From Oceanospirillaceae bacterium (GTDB lineage: Bacteria; Pseudomonadota; Gammaproteobacteria; Pseudomonadales; Balneatricaceae): 64,000 bases of DNA. Numbering within the stretch: the first letter of the stretch is position 1; the number at the start of each line of letters is the position of its first letter. The stretch is from the NCBI GenBank assembly GCA_013215505.1, contig JABSQZ010000003.1:124001-188000 (forward strand), given 5' to 3'. Shown here piece after piece: positions 27,614-38,187 of this stretch. A model generated the notes under the pieces. That model saw nothing but the letters and a program-made list of their open reading frames with translations, was not told the origin of the DNA and made no database searches. The translations under genes were made by a program, and so were the position numbers.

Positions 27614-28003
27614 ATGGCAGTGGAAAAATTTCCCGCGCTAGTAGAGATGGGTTTTGAAGATCCAGGTGAAATCGAACGCTATACAACCCGCATCGAAGGC
27701 GACGTTGATATTCTGAAAATTTACCATCGCCGCCAGCAGGGCGAGTGGATGACCAAAAGTAAGAAATACAAGTTCAAGCGCTTACACAAAAAGCTTAGAG
27801 TAAACGAGGGCCTTACGGCGTATCGTGATACGACTGAGTCATCCCCTTTCTTCTTGAAAGCTATCTCCGAGCTCGACAAGTTAGTTGCCGGTGAGAGAAC
27901 TGCCAAAGCTAAGAAAGAAGATATCTTAGAGGAAATGGAGCACTTAAATAAAGTTGTCTCCCGCAAGATAGAAGATTTGCGCCGTCAGATCGAAGAGCTT
28001 TAA
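27614..28003 (+). CDS. DUF3461/UPF0325 (YaeH-like) protein
   Basis: A 129-residue protein from the ATG at 27614, which has AGGGAG just upstream; an ATG at 27590 has none. It resembles E. coli YaeH in length and in the pattern DPGEIERY, DILKIYH and a charged helical C-terminus. The function of the family is unknown. It is a single gene with its own terminator. Confidence 0.8.
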   Translation: MAVEKFPALVEMGFEDPGEIERYTTRIEGDVDILKIYHRRQQGEWMTKSKKYKFKRLHKKLRVNEGLTAYRDTTESSPFFLKAISELDKLVAGERTAKAKKEDILEEMEHLNKVVSRKIEDLRRQIEEL

Positions 28004-28028
28004 CAGTCCGCGTATCTGCAAATGATAT

Positions 28029-28063
28029 CATCGGTAGCGATAACGGCTGCCGATGGTTTTTTT
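28029..28063 (+). terminator. Terminator after the YaeH-like gene
   Basis: ATCGGTAGC pairs with GCTGCCGAT and is followed by a T run. The remainder of 28004-28312 shows nothing I can interpret. Confidence 0.8.
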
Positions 28064-28312
28064 AATGTTTAATCTATCGCCCCAGATGATCTTATAAATT
28101 TTCTTGATGAGACACTGCCTCAGTCGATATTCCCTTAGCTAAAGCTACCAAGAGTCAAAACAGCAACTATTATTAATGACAGTATGCCAATCTTGCTGCT
28201 CTTTCTGGCAAAAGTACAGCGGACCAGTTTGCATGTTTGCAGCTATCTATAAGCATTGTGCTGCTGGGTTCTTAGCGCCATTATGTTCTCATCCGTCAGG
28301 TGTTGTACATCC

Positions 28313-28906
28313 ATGTTAGATTCAATTAAAAGCCGTTTAAAGCTATATCAGCCTAGACAAATTAATAAAAAGTTACCAGAGGCTGGAGTGTTAATCGCTA
28401 TTACCGAGGAGCCGGAGCCCTGCGTAATATTAACTAAACGTGCCAGTAGATTGTCCAGCCACAGTGGTGAAATAGCTTTTCCCGGTGGCAAGCGTGACCC
28501 AACTGATCGAGATATTATTTTTACGGCATTGCGTGAAGCGCATGAAGAGGTAAATCTACACCCAGAGCAAGTCAATATAATCGGTCAGATGGATGACGCT
28601 GTTTCACTGCATAAATTAAAAGTCACGCCCTGCGTTGGCTTGATACCTGCGGCGGTCAAATTGACGGCTAACCTGGGGGAGCTAGACTGTGTTTTTAAAG
28701 TGCCATTGGCTTTTTTTATGGATGCAAAGAACCGCTGTGATCACCTGGCTCAATACCAGGAAAAAGCCAGATATGCCCCTTGTTACTTATATGATGGGCA
28801 CCTGATATGGGGGCTCACCTCCTATATGTTAATGGAATTCCTGAATGTGGCACTGGAGGCAGATATCGCCTTACATGCCCGCCCCGAACACGACGCATTT
28901 ATTTGA
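28313..28906 (+). CDS. Nudix hydrolase, CoA pyrophosphatase-like
   Basis: A 197-residue protein from the ATG at 28313; the frame opens earlier at 28256 without similarity to the family. The Nudix box runs from GGKRDPTDRD to REAHEEV, and the FPGGKRD start and SSHSGEIAFPGG lead-in are typical of the NudL/YeaB type that cleaves coenzyme A. Substrate is inferred from this resemblance. It stands before an EamA transporter. Confidence 0.85.
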   Translation: MLDSIKSRLKLYQPRQINKKLPEAGVLIAITEEPEPCVILTKRASRLSSHSGEIAFPGGKRDPTDRDIIFTALREAHEEVNLHPEQVNIIGQMDDAVSLHKLKVTPCVGLIPAAVKLTANLGELDCVFKVPLAFFMDAKNRCDHLAQYQEKARYAPCYLYDGHLIWGLTSYMLMEFLNVALEADIALHARPEHDAFI

Positions 28907-28951
28907 TAGATAGCCTTATCCAGCGTACCAATGAAAAATTAGAGAGTAATA

Positions 28952-29830
28952 ATGAGTAATAAATTCAGCTATCTGCTGCTAATTCTAGTCGCCGCTATCT
29001 GGGGTTTTTCCTTTGTGGCGCAAAGTGCAGGCATGGAATTTATGGGGCCGCACAGTTTTAATGCCGCGCGTTTTATACTGGCCACTGTTTCATTGTTACC
29101 TTTGTGGTTTGCGATGTCGCGGCACAAGCCACTGAATGATCCTCGGCTTTGGTTGGGAGGCCTGTTGGCAGGTACTGTAATGTTTGCCGGGTTTAGCTTT
29201 CAGCAAATTGGCCTGCTGCATACCAGCGCCGGCAATGCGGGCTTTATTACCGGTATGTATATTGTATTGGTGCCGATAGTGGGGGTTTTTCTAAAGCAGC
29301 ATACGAGTACTAAAACCTGGTTTGGGGTGGTTCTGGCTGTAGTGGGACTATTCGTACTCTGCGTCGATGACAATTTCAGTATCGGCTACGGCGATTCGCT
29401 GCAGTTGATCGGGGTGATTTTTTGGACGATGCACGTATTGGCCATTGCCTGGCTGGCCTCAAAAGTTGACGCAATCAGCTTATCGATAATCCAGTTTACG
29501 GTAGCGGCAGTGTTTGCCAGTATTTTTGCGCTACTGTACGAGCAGCCGAGTTGGGAGGCTGTGGTAGCTACCAGTATTCCGCTACTGTACGCGGGTATAG
29601 CATCAAGTGGCATTGCCTGCACTTTACAAATTATTGGCCAACGCAATATAGAACCCAGCATCGCAGCGCTAATTTTAGCTTCTGAGGCGATGTTTGCGGT
29701 TCTTGGCGGTTGGATACTGCTGGATGAAAGTATGTCCAGCAAAGAGCTCAGTGGTTGCCTGCTAATGCTCTTGGGTATGATTGTTAGCCAGTGGCCAAAG
29801 CGGCACAAAGTACGGTTGGTAACCAGCTAA
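28952..29830 (+). CDS. EamA/DMT-superfamily transporter
   Basis: A 292-residue inner-membrane protein with ten hydrophobic segments arranged as two EamA repeats; AAIWGFSFVAQ in the first helix is typical. Likely an exporter of amino acids or metabolites, with the substrate not evident. It has no clear partner among its neighbours. Confidence 0.9.
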   Translation: MSNKFSYLLLILVAAIWGFSFVAQSAGMEFMGPHSFNAARFILATVSLLPLWFAMSRHKPLNDPRLWLGGLLAGTVMFAGFSFQQIGLLHTSAGNAGFITGMYIVLVPIVGVFLKQHTSTKTWFGVVLAVVGLFVLCVDDNFSIGYGDSLQLIGVIFWTMHVLAIAWLASKVDAISLSIIQFTVAAVFASIFALLYEQPSWEAVVATSIPLLYAGIASSGIACTLQIIGQRNIEPSIAALILASEAMFAVLGGWILLDESMSSKELSGCLLMLLGMIVSQWPKRHKVRLVTS

Positions 29831-30018
29831 ACTAAAGACTTGTTAATATTCGGTTTATCTATTGCTGCCGTTGTAGGTAGTAATTACAATACTTTATTTA
29901 AAATAGCGATTTAAGTGACCAGTCGAGCAGTTGCTGGCCTAAATATAAAGTCGCTGAAAATGGACTTAGCTGTATACTATAACAACAGATAACTTGTTTA
30001 CTATTGGATGATCGATCA

Positions 30019-31197
30019 ATGGATTTTACAAAGTACTTAACAGAATTGGCCAACAGAGACGGCTCCGATTTATATCTATCTACCGGTGCCTCACCCTGTG
30101 CAAAGTTCCAAGGCGAGCTGGTCAAACTCAGTGAAGAAACTGTCAAAGTCGGAGAGGTAGAAGCTGTCGCACGGGAGATCATGGACGAGCAACAGTGGGA
30201 GATGTTTCAGCAAGAGCTGGAAATGAATTTAGCCATCTCTATTGCTCAGGTGGGCCGTTTTCGAGTTAATATTTTTAAGCAGCGCAATCAGTTTGCCCTG
30301 GTGGCACGTAATATCAAAAGTGATATTCCCAACTTGACGGATTTGGGGTTGCCTGAGCATCTCAAAGATATAGTGATGAATAAGCGTGGCCTTATTCTGT
30401 TTGTAGGCGCCACGGGCTCAGGTAAATCTACTTCTCTGGCGGCTCTTATCGATCACCGTAATAGCAACGCTGGCGGACATATCATCACTATCGAAGACCC
30501 GATTGAATTTGTCCACAAACACAAGAAGTCGATTGTTAACCAACGTGAAGTCGGGGTTGATACACGAAGCTTCCACAGTGCTTTAATTAATACCTTGCGT
30601 CAGGCTCCCGATGTAATACTGATTGGTGAAGTACGTGACAGAGAGACTATGGAGCACTGTCTGGCTTTCTCAGAAACAGGGCACTTAGCCATATCGACAC
30701 TGCACGCCAATAATGCCAACCAGGCATTAGATAGAATTATTAACTTTTTTCCCGAGGAGAGACACGCACAAGTGCTCTCTGATCTGGCACTCAACATTAA
30801 AGCGATAGTTTCGCAGCGCTTAGTTAAAACAGTCGATGGCAAGAGAACCGCCGCTATTGAAATACTGCTAAATACTTCTACTATCCGCGAATTGATTCAC
30901 AAAGGGGATATTGAGGGCATCAAAGAAATCATGACTAAATCGGAAAATTTGGGCATGCAAACCTTCGATTCATCTCTTTATGCTCTGGTAAAAGCCGGCA
31001 AAATCAGCGAGGAAGAGGCGCTGCGCAATGCCGATTCGACCAACAACTTACGTTTGCGTCTGAAGCTGGATGATAAAGATTCACAGGGGCCCGGTCCCAG
31101 TGCAGCAAAATTCAGCATGGACGATACTGCGGATCAAAAATCCAATTCGGTTGAAGATAAAAAGGGCGGACACAGCAGTCCTTTTGAGTTGCTTTAA
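30019..31197 (+). CDS. pilU: Type IV pilus retraction ATPase PilU
   Basis: A 392-residue PilT/PilU-type ATPase from the ATG at 30019 (MDFTKYL); five more residues are possible. Walker A is GATGSGKST, then the Asp box ITIEDPIEF, Walker B DVILIGEVRD and the His box HLAISTLHANN. The C-terminal extension rich in S, D and K fits PilU rather than PilT. It powers retraction of type IVa pili with PilT, which is not adjacent here. It implies a separate T4a pilus system and hence a PilD peptidase elsewhere. Confidence 0.9.
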   Translation: MDFTKYLTELANRDGSDLYLSTGASPCAKFQGELVKLSEETVKVGEVEAVAREIMDEQQWEMFQQELEMNLAISIAQVGRFRVNIFKQRNQFALVARNIKSDIPNLTDLGLPEHLKDIVMNKRGLILFVGATGSGKSTSLAALIDHRNSNAGGHIITIEDPIEFVHKHKKSIVNQREVGVDTRSFHSALINTLRQAPDVILIGEVRDRETMEHCLAFSETGHLAISTLHANNANQALDRIINFFPEERHAQVLSDLALNIKAIVSQRLVKTVDGKRTAAIEILLNTSTIRELIHKGDIEGIKEIMTKSENLGMQTFDSSLYALVKAGKISEEEALRNADSTNNLRLRLKLDDKDSQGPGPSAAKFSMDDTADQKSNSVEDKKGGHSSPFELL

Positions 31198-31257
31198 GCA
31201 TCTTTGTAACAACTAGCCGTGTTATTTCGTTGTAAATTTATTATTTGAAGATCTTAT

Positions 31258-31674
31258 ATGAATGAAATCGTAGAACAGTTAAGAGAGTTAAACCAAGATA
31301 GATTCGGCTCGATTGAACTCCCCGATGAAGATCAGTTAGTTATAATACAAGAGCAACTGTTGCTGCACTTGCCGGCAGATTTAAAAGATTTTCTGCTCAA
31401 TGTTAGCGATGTTGTGTACGGTAGCATTACACCCGTGACGGTCACTGATGAATACGCATCCAGTCACTTACCTGAAGTGACATTTCTTGCCTGGGACCGG
31501 GGCATGCCCAGAGAATATATACCTATTTGTCAATATCTGGACGGCTATTACTTTATCGCCCAGGAGGGGTATATCAGTGTCTGGCGGCCGAGAACCGGGA
31601 TCGATGAAGATGCTAATTGGGATAACATCTGGGTTTGGTGCGAACAAGTATGGCTTGCCGGTGCTCCAAGATAA
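31258..31674 (+). CDS. SMI1/KNR4-family protein
   Basis: A 138-residue soluble protein. The pattern LPADLKDFLLNVSDV followed by a hydrophobic and aromatic core fits the SMI1/KNR4 (SUKH) superfamily. Some members are immunity proteins to polymorphic toxins, but no toxin gene is adjacent. It follows pilU by 60 bases. Confidence 0.75.
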   Translation: MNEIVEQLRELNQDRFGSIELPDEDQLVIIQEQLLLHLPADLKDFLLNVSDVVYGSITPVTVTDEYASSHLPEVTFLAWDRGMPREYIPICQYLDGYYFIAQEGYISVWRPRTGIDEDANWDNIWVWCEQVWLAGAPR

Positions 31675-31802
31675 GGGCATTGCGTCTGTGCTGTGCGCGT
31701 TAACAATGCCCTTTGGAATGTTCCCTGTACTGGAAATGCTGCGAGGATGGATTGCAGCCGGCGCCCCTGAATAAGAGCTTTGTGTCTGGTCTCTGGTCCG
31801 AG

Positions 31803-33326
31803 TTAATACTGCTCTTTGGGGGATTCCCGGCGCTGCTTTCCAAGCGCTATTCTTACCCGGCGCATAGATAATACAATCCCCAGAGTGGCAAAATACAAGA
31901 TCAATAGCGGCCACTGGCCGAACCGTTGGTAGGGCGTTAGCCCTTGCAGCGGTTGTACTTTTCCCTCTAAAACAGCCTGGGTGTACCTGGGCGCAACCAC
32001 TACTACTTTTCCCTGGTCGTTGACGATAGCAGTAATCCCATTATTGGCGCTGCGAATCAGCCAGCGGCCGTTTTCAATGGCGCGCATCCTGGCCATCTGA
32101 AAGTGCTGATCCGGTCCTATGGAATGGCTGAACCAAGTGTCATTGGACAAAGTTAAGATGACGTCAGCATTTTTACTGTATTCCCGGACCAGTTCAGGGT
32201 AGGCAATTTCATAGCAAATTGCTGTACTGTAGTGGTAATTTCCCACTTTCAGTAGCGGCTGCTGAGCATTTTTAGGCAAGCTAAAGGTCATGTCGGGAAT
32301 GTTTAAAAAGTTAAACAAGTCCCTAAACTGATCTTGGAGCGGTACATATTCACCAAAGGGTACTAAGCGCTGTTTATGGTAGCTGGTGTTTTCGGTTAAA
32401 TTAAAAATTGAGTTGTGTATGCGCCTGCCTAAAGGGTGCTCAGGATCGCTAACTTTCATCGGTATGCCGCTAATAAGCGAGCCACCGAGGCGTCTTTGCT
32501 CAGCGACTAAAGGGGCGAAATAGGGCTCAACTTTTGGGTATAAGCTGGGGATGGCCGTCTCCGGCCATATAATCACTTTATTGCCCAGTAGTTTTTCAGT
32601 GCTGCTGTAGTAGCGATCTAATATACTTTCCAGGTACAGCGGGTTCCACTTGGTTAGCTGGGCGATATCTGGCTGTACGATTGCGACGTCTATCAACTCA
32701 CCAGACTTTTTGGTCCAGTGTTGAGGTAGCGCTAAACTAACTGATAGAGGTAAGCACAGCGCACAAAGTGCCATAAGCCACTGTTGTTTATCTCTGTGCT
32801 CTATTAAATTGGCCAGTGCCAGGCTGACAGCGATGACTACTGCAGATAACAACCAGACGCCGCCAATCGCCGCCAGAGGGGAAAGCGGAGTATCTAAAGT
32901 GCTGTAACCTAGATATAACCAGGGGAAACCGGTGAATAACCAGCTGCGCAACCATTCAAATAACAGCCAGATAATTGCGAAATTCAAGGCGGCATAATGT
33001 TTGGCAAAATACTTTTGATAGAGCCAAATCTGCAATGCGAATAACAGTGCCAGAGCGGCGCAAAAAATCAGGGTTAACGCAGCGGCGGGAATGGCATGAG
33101 TGTCGCCATAAGTGTTGATGCTGACATATATCCAGGAGACGCCAGTGCCAAAAAAACCCAGGCCATATAACCAACCCAGCTGGCAAGCGCGTTTCAGCGA
33201 TTGCCGTTTTAGTAATAAAAACAGGGCTCCCGGGGTGATAAATGCCTGCGGGTAAAAATCAAAAGGGGCAAAGGCCAAGGTGGTACTCGCCCCAGCTAAC
33301 AGGGCTAGAAGTGCCGCGATCTGCAT
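31803..33326 (-). CDS. lnt: Apolipoprotein N-acyltransferase
   Basis: A 507-residue inner-membrane protein. The N-terminal half has about six transmembrane segments. The nitrilase-like domain carries Glu in WPETAIPS, the lysine region and Cys in TAICYEIAYPE. One more membrane segment lies near the C-terminus. It adds the third acyl chain to lipoproteins. It is last in the miaB-phoH-ybeY-corC-lnt series; CorC ends three bases upstream. Confidence 0.96.
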   Translation of the reverse strand: MQIAALLALLAGASTTLAFAPFDFYPQAFITPGALFLLLKRQSLKRACQLGWLYGLGFFGTGVSWIYVSINTYGDTHAIPAAALTLIFCAALALLFALQIWLYQKYFAKHYAALNFAIIWLLFEWLRSWLFTGFPWLYLGYSTLDTPLSPLAAIGGVWLLSAVVIAVSLALANLIEHRDKQQWLMALCALCLPLSVSLALPQHWTKKSGELIDVAIVQPDIAQLTKWNPLYLESILDRYYSSTEKLLGNKVIIWPETAIPSLYPKVEPYFAPLVAEQRRLGGSLISGIPMKVSDPEHPLGRRIHNSIFNLTENTSYHKQRLVPFGEYVPLQDQFRDLFNFLNIPDMTFSLPKNAQQPLLKVGNYHYSTAICYEIAYPELVREYSKNADVILTLSNDTWFSHSIGPDQHFQMARMRAIENGRWLIRSANNGITAIVNDQGKVVVVAPRYTQAVLEGKVQPLQGLTPYQRFGQWPLLILYFATLGIVLSMRRVRIALGKQRRESPKEQY

Positions 33327-33329
33327 TGT

Positions 33330-34187
33330 TTAAATAATCGCCCGGTGTACTTGTAATAACCTGATACGACGGTGTTCAGAGGACAGTACTTTGAAATTGA
33401 AACCGTCAATTAAAATTTCTTCATCTTTGTGCGGAAGGTGCCCAAAGCGCTGGGTGACCAGGCCGCCAATAGTGTCGAAGTCGGATTCATCGAAGTTAGT
33501 GCCGAAGTACTCATCGAAATCTTCAAGTTCGGTTAAGGCCTTTACCAGAAAAGCGTTATCTTCGAAGGGACGAATATTACCATCGTCTTCAACCAGGTCG
33601 TGCTCGTCTTCAATCTCACCCACTATTTGCTCTAACACGTCTTCGATAGTGATCAAACCGGCAATTCCGCCATATTCATCCACGACGATAGCCAAGTGAC
33701 TGCGTGTTTCACGGAACTCTCTGAGTAGTTTGTTGAGGCGTTTACTCTCGGGGATAAAAGTTACCCGGCGCAATTTATCTTGTACTGTGAAATCATCGTT
33801 GTTATCGGACAGTAGAAAGGGCAGTAGATCTTTGGCCAGTAATACGCCAATGATTTCGTCAGGGTTTTTGCCGACCACTGGAAAGCGTGAGTGCGCGCTG
33901 GAGATAATGGTCGGTAAAAATTCTTTTAAGGTCTGGTCTGCTTCAACAATAATCATCTTGGAGCGAGGTACCATAATGTCGCGAACTTTTAGGTCGGAGA
34001 CCAGCATGGCTCCTTCAATAATGTTCAGTGCTTCTTGGTCAAGCAAGTTATCGTCCGCGGCTTCTTTGATAACTTCCAGAACATCTTGTTTAGTTTTTGG
34101 TTCAAACGATAATAACTGGGCGAAGCGCCCGAAGATACTTCGTGGTTGTTCAGATCGATCTGCGCTCATTTTTTCCTTTAGCTCCAA
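33330..34187 (-). CDS. corC: CorC/YbeX CBS-domain transporter-associated protein
   Basis: A 285-residue soluble protein with two CBS domains (roughly 65-190, with VRDIMVPRSKM and VVDEYGGIAGLITIEDVLE) and a C-terminal CorC/HlyC domain. It has been linked to Mg2+/Co2+ efflux and ribosome homeostasis. It belongs to the same operon as ybeY and lnt. Confidence 0.95.
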   Translation of the reverse strand: MELKEKMSADRSEQPRSIFGRFAQLLSFEPKTKQDVLEVIKEAADDNLLDQEALNIIEGAMLVSDLKVRDIMVPRSKMIIVEADQTLKEFLPTIISSAHSRFPVVGKNPDEIIGVLLAKDLLPFLLSDNNDDFTVQDKLRRVTFIPESKRLNKLLREFRETRSHLAIVVDEYGGIAGLITIEDVLEQIVGEIEDEHDLVEDDGNIRPFEDNAFLVKALTELEDFDEYFGTNFDESDFDTIGGLVTQRFGHLPHKDEEILIDGFNFKVLSSEHRRIRLLQVHRAII

Positions 34188-34210
34188 AATTGGAAAGTAG
34201 TAGTTAGTAT

Positions 34211-34672
34211 TTAATGACTAATATAAGGGTCGGCGATTGAAAGTAGCGCGAGAATTTCTCGCTCTAACTGTTCCATTTCTTGCGCTTCACTATCCTTTAT
34301 ATGGTCAAAGCCTAAGAGATGCAAGACCCCGTGCACAATCATATGTGCCCAGTGATCAAATAGTGCCTTTTTTTGCTCTTTAGCCTCTGCTGCCACAACA
34401 GGTGCGCATACCACTAAGTCGCCTAATATTTCGCTTTCAACGTCGACACAGTCCGGCATTTCAAAACTGAACGAAAGCACATTAGTCGGTTTATCTTTGC
34501 CGCGGTATTGACTGTTTAGACTTTGACTTTCGTCGCTGTCAACGATGCGGATACAGAGCGAAAACTGCTGCGAGTATTGCTGCAACGCCGTCTCAACCCA
34601 TTTTTTTATCTGGGTTTCGCCAGGTAGTTGCTCAGCGCTGGATGCATACTGTACTTCAATATCTGTGCTCAT
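34211..34672 (-). CDS. ybeY: Endoribonuclease YbeY
   Basis: A 153-residue protein with the zinc motif HGVLHLLGFDH and the YRGKDKPTNVLSF region. It takes part in 16S rRNA maturation and ribosome quality control. Its ATG overlaps the end of phoH by four bases, so translation is coupled. Confidence 0.97.
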   Translation of the reverse strand: MSTDIEVQYASSAEQLPGETQIKKWVETALQQYSQQFSLCIRIVDSDESQSLNSQYRGKDKPTNVLSFSFEMPDCVDVESEILGDLVVCAPVVAAEAKEQKKALFDHWAHMIVHGVLHLLGFDHIKDSEAQEMEQLEREILALLSIADPYISH

Positions 34673-35676
34673 CGGTTGATGGCCAATTGATGTTTTACAT
34701 TGTTCTGCAATATGTCGTGGCGGTCATAAGCTTCAACTATATGCTGTACTAAGTGGTGGCGGACCACATCCTTAGGTGAAAAATAGCTAAAACCTATACC
34801 TTCAACACCGTCTAATACCTGGGCTGCGTGGCGCAATCCAGAGGGAGTGCCTTTAGGCAGATCTACCTGGGTAATATCGCCGGTTATAACGGCAGTTGAG
34901 CCAAAACCAATGCGGGTTAAGAACATTTTCATTTGCTCCCGGGTGGTGTTTTGACTCTCATCGAGGATTACAAAAGATCCGTTTAAGGTGCGACCGCGCA
35001 TGTAAGCCAGTGGCGCTATCTCAATGACATGCCGTTCTATGAGCTTTGCAACTCGTTCAAAACCCAGCATTTCAAACAGAGCGTCGTAGAGCGGGCGCAG
35101 ATAAGGGTCAACTTTTTGTGCTAAATCACCCGGTAAAAAGCCAAGTTTTTCTCCCGCTTCTACCGCCGGTCTCACCAATAAGATACGTTCCACTTCCTCA
35201 CGCTCAAGAGCTTCTACCGCGCAGGCAACCGCCAGATAAGTTTTGCCAGTACCGGCGGGGCCGATGCCGAAATTAATGTCGTGAGTAAAAATAGAGCGGA
35301 CATAATTTTGCTGGTTGGGGCCACGGGGTTTTACCATGACTTTACGGGTTTTGATGATCAGGTTGTTATCGGCAGAGTCTTGATCAAAATTGCGATCTTG
35401 CTCGATACCTGATTGTTGCAAACAGAGGTGGATTTGCTCGAGGTCTAATTCTTTGCCGTCACAGACTTCGCGGTATAACTGTTTGAGTAGGGATACAACT
35501 TTTTGTACTAAACTGGGATCTCCGGTCACTTGGAAGTCCGTCGCGCGATTACTGATGATCACGTTGAGGCGTTTTTCGATAAGCTTTAAATGTTCATTGT
35601 ACTGTCCACAGAGATTGGCCAGTGCCGCCGTATCGCTGTGTGACAAAGTGAAGTGTAACGATTCACTATTGTTCAA
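34669..35676 (-). CDS. ybeZ: PhoH-like ATPase (YbeZ)
   Basis: A 335-residue protein from a TTG at 35676 preceded by AAAGGAG at eight bases; the longer frame from 35733 has no such site. Walker A is GPAGTGKTYLA and Walker B ILDESQNTT. It is the PhoH partner of YbeY and is thought to act on RNA. It lies downstream of miaB. Confidence 0.93.
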   Translation of the reverse strand: MNNSESLHFTLSHSDTAALANLCGQYNEHLKLIEKRLNVIISNRATDFQVTGDPSLVQKVVSLLKQLYREVCDGKELDLEQIHLCLQQSGIEQDRNFDQDSADNNLIIKTRKVMVKPRGPNQQNYVRSIFTHDINFGIGPAGTGKTYLAVACAVEALEREEVERILLVRPAVEAGEKLGFLPGDLAQKVDPYLRPLYDALFEMLGFERVAKLIERHVIEIAPLAYMRGRTLNGSFVILDESQNTTREQMKMFLTRIGFGSTAVITGDITQVDLPKGTPSGLRHAAQVLDGVEGIGFSYFSPKDVVRHHLVQHIVEAYDRHDILQNNVKHQLAINR

Positions 35677-35857
35677 TAGGTTATCTCCTTTATTAACCAC
35701 TGTATTTTTTAGTATAACATAACTGGGGAGCATGCAAACCAGTCTGCAATGGCTCTGGCTAATACGGCTGCCAGGCTATATCTGAGGGGGGAGTGGTTAC
35801 TAAAGCGCAGCTGCTAGCGTATCACTGTAGCAACTGCTTTAGCATATCTGCCAATAT

Positions 35858-37207
35858 TTAGTGAGCGTCGTCCAACTCTGAATTTATCAGCTTGCCTATC
35901 AGTGAGTTAGTGTATGCTTGCAGTATTTCCACATTGGCAAACTTGCCGATTAAATCCGCCTGGTCGCAGCGAAAATTAACCACACGGTTATTTTCAGTGC
36001 GCCCGGATAACATGCCCGGATCTTTCTTCGAGTACCTGTTGACCAGAATGCGCTGTACCGTACCGACCATTTGTCTGCTGATTTGCTGAGCGTTTTGAGT
36101 GATGCGGCTTTGCAGTATATTCAGACGTTTCTTTTTAGTTTCGTCAGTGACCGTGTCCGGAATGTCGGAAGCGGGCGTGCCAGGTCTGCGGCTGTAGATA
36201 AAGCTGTAGGATATGTCAAAACCAATCTGCTCAATCAGTTTCATGGTCTGCTCAAAGTCAAACTCGCTCTCACCGGGGAAGCCGATAATGAAATCCGAGG
36301 AGAAACAAATATCTGGGCGTACCTTTTTGATTTTTCGCATTTTAGATTTATATTCTAGTACCGTATGGCCGCGTTTCATTGCCATTAAAATACTGTCGGA
36401 CCCGGATTGCACCGGTAGGTGTAAGTGACTGACCAGTTCCGGGACTTCAGCGTAAACATCGATTAGAGATTGAGTGAACTCGACCGGATGTGAAGTGGTA
36501 AAGCGTATCCTGTCGATGCCTTCAATGGTGGCGACTAAGCGAATCAATTCGGCCAAATCTGCCGCTTCGCCATCGTCTGTGTCTCCCTGATATGCATTGA
36601 CATTTTGGCCCAGTAAATTAACTTCTCTGACTCCCTGTTCAGCCAACTCAACACATTCGGCCAGCACATCATTCAGCGGTCGGCTTACTTCCTCTCCCCG
36701 GGTGTAGGGGACAACGCAGAAAGTACAATATTTACTGCAGCCTTCCATAACCGATACAAAAGCTTCAGCGCCAGTCGCTTTAGGTGCCGGTAATACGTCA
36801 AACTTCTCAATTTCCGGGAAGCTGACATCGACCACGCCGATTTTTCCCTGGTCGGTTAAATCAATCATTTCCGGTAGGCGGTGTAAGGTTTGAGGACCAA
36901 AGACCATGTCGACAAAAGGGGCGCGCTTGAGAATCTTGTCACCTTCCTGACTGGCGACACAGCCACCGACACCAATTTTTAAATTGGGGTTTTTTTCTTT
37001 CAATTTCCGCCAGCGACCGAGTTGATGGAAAACTTTTTCCTGAGCTCTCTCCCTGATAGAACAAGTATTGAGTAGCAGGACATCTGCCTCCTCCTGGTTG
37101 TCTGTCAATTCCAGCTCGTGGCTCTCGCCCAATAAATCAGCCATACGCGACGAGTCATACTCGTTCATTTGACAACCGTGAGTTTTAATAAATAGCTTCT
37201 TCGCCAT
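35858..37207 (-). CDS. miaB: tRNA methylthiotransferase MiaB
   Basis: A 449-residue radical SAM enzyme. The N-terminal domain has the three cluster cysteines (HGCQMN, NTCSIR, GGCVAS). The radical SAM domain has CSKYCTFC, and a TRAM domain closes the protein. It adds the methylthio group to i6A37 in tRNAs. It is the first gene of the phoH-ybeY-corC-lnt series. Confidence 0.97.
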   Translation of the reverse strand: MAKKLFIKTHGCQMNEYDSSRMADLLGESHELELTDNQEEADVLLLNTCSIRERAQEKVFHQLGRWRKLKEKNPNLKIGVGGCVASQEGDKILKRAPFVDMVFGPQTLHRLPEMIDLTDQGKIGVVDVSFPEIEKFDVLPAPKATGAEAFVSVMEGCSKYCTFCVVPYTRGEEVSRPLNDVLAECVELAEQGVREVNLLGQNVNAYQGDTDDGEAADLAELIRLVATIEGIDRIRFTTSHPVEFTQSLIDVYAEVPELVSHLHLPVQSGSDSILMAMKRGHTVLEYKSKMRKIKKVRPDICFSSDFIIGFPGESEFDFEQTMKLIEQIGFDISYSFIYSRRPGTPASDIPDTVTDETKKKRLNILQSRITQNAQQISRQMVGTVQRILVNRYSKKDPGMLSGRTENNRVVNFRCDQADLIGKFANVEILQAYTNSLIGKLINSELDDAH

Positions 37208-37823
37208 CGTGCACCTTGTTCTATAGTTTTGTCATTGGTATTTAAAGTATTAGCAAATACTTTCCCTCATAGCACAGTGGCAAGCGCTAGCAGTGTATCG
37301 CAGCTGTTGTGGTATGTGGGTTACGTCATTATGAGTCCCGGCACTGAAAAAAATATAACAATTTAGTGTTTCAGCAGGATGGCTGGAAACAGCTAAGGTT
37401 GAAAATATGGAAGTTTTGAGCTCGCCTGGGAGGTTTTGCGCGCTATTATACTGCGGCTATTCACTTATAGCTATTTTGCTGAACAAATAGCCAAAAATAT
37501 CTTATATGTTAGTAGCAAATTCACCGGTGTATGCAGCTGTGGGCGTCTGTGTTTATCATCTGCAGTGCATGCACTGGGAGTGCTAGCGGTAAGCGTTAAC
37601 TTGGTCGGATGCGCGGGTCAGCCGAAGTCATTGAGCGGCTCTAGCCTGTGGTCACCCATCTCGCTGGCAGAGCCTGCAGAAAAACTGTCAATTTATTCGC
37701 ACCTTCCCTGGCCGTTACTCTTGTAAATAACAGCTTCAGCCCCAAGTTAAGAGGCTCTGTAATAGGCAGAGACTATTGTTGAAATTTGATGATAAGAATA
37801 AGTGAATAAGTTGAGAGTAAATC
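37208..37823. other. Intergenic region, possibly one tiny lipoprotein gene
   Basis: The region holds no convincing gene. One frame from a GTG at 37565 encodes about 53 residues with a hydrophobic start and a lipobox-like LVGC followed by AGQPKS, ending at 37726. It has no clear ribosome site. The promoters of miaB (minus) and the DUF1820 gene (plus) must also lie here. Confidence 0.3.
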
Positions 37824-38147
37824 ATGGCAGCAGATGATGCGGTATATCGTGTCTCCTTTATCAATCAAGATAAAGTAGTCGAAGTATTTGTAAAGCACGT
37901 TTATCAGAGTGATATCTGGGGCTTTATCCAGTTGGAGGGCTTTATTTTCGGACAGCGATCTGAGTTGCTGGTAGACCCGGGTGAGGAGAAGGTAAAGCAG
38001 CTGTTTAATGAAGTAAAAAGCTCTTTTATTCCCACTCAAGCGATATTGCGTATCGATGAAGTGGAGCGCTCTGGGGTGGCAAAACTAACGGAAGTGAAAG
38101 GCAGTGTCTCTCAGTTCCCGTTCAGTCCACCACCTAGAAAGCTTTAA
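37824..38147 (+). CDS. DUF1820 family protein
   Basis: A 107-residue protein with the family pattern: VYRVSFINQDKVVEVFVK, IWGFIQLEGFIFG, VDPGEEKVK and AILRIDEVERSGVAKL. The function is unknown. It is common in marine gammaproteobacteria and usually single. A strong stem-loop follows. Confidence 0.88.
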   Translation: MAADDAVYRVSFINQDKVVEVFVKHVYQSDIWGFIQLEGFIFGQRSELLVDPGEEKVKQLFNEVKSSFIPTQAILRIDEVERSGVAKLTEVKGSVSQFPFSPPPRKL

Positions 38148-38187
38148 CAATAAAGGGTTTAGAATATGTCTAAACCCTTGTTATTCT
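38147..38187. terminator. Stem-loop between DUF1820 gene and lipoprotein gene
   Basis: AAAGGGTTTAGA pairs with TCTAAACCCTT, with A/T-rich flanks. It lies between convergent genes and probably terminates both. Confidence 0.75.

Noticed and set aside
31675-31802. Possible small gene between the SMI1-like gene and lnt
   Set aside because: No frame with a ribosome site or sensible composition was seen.
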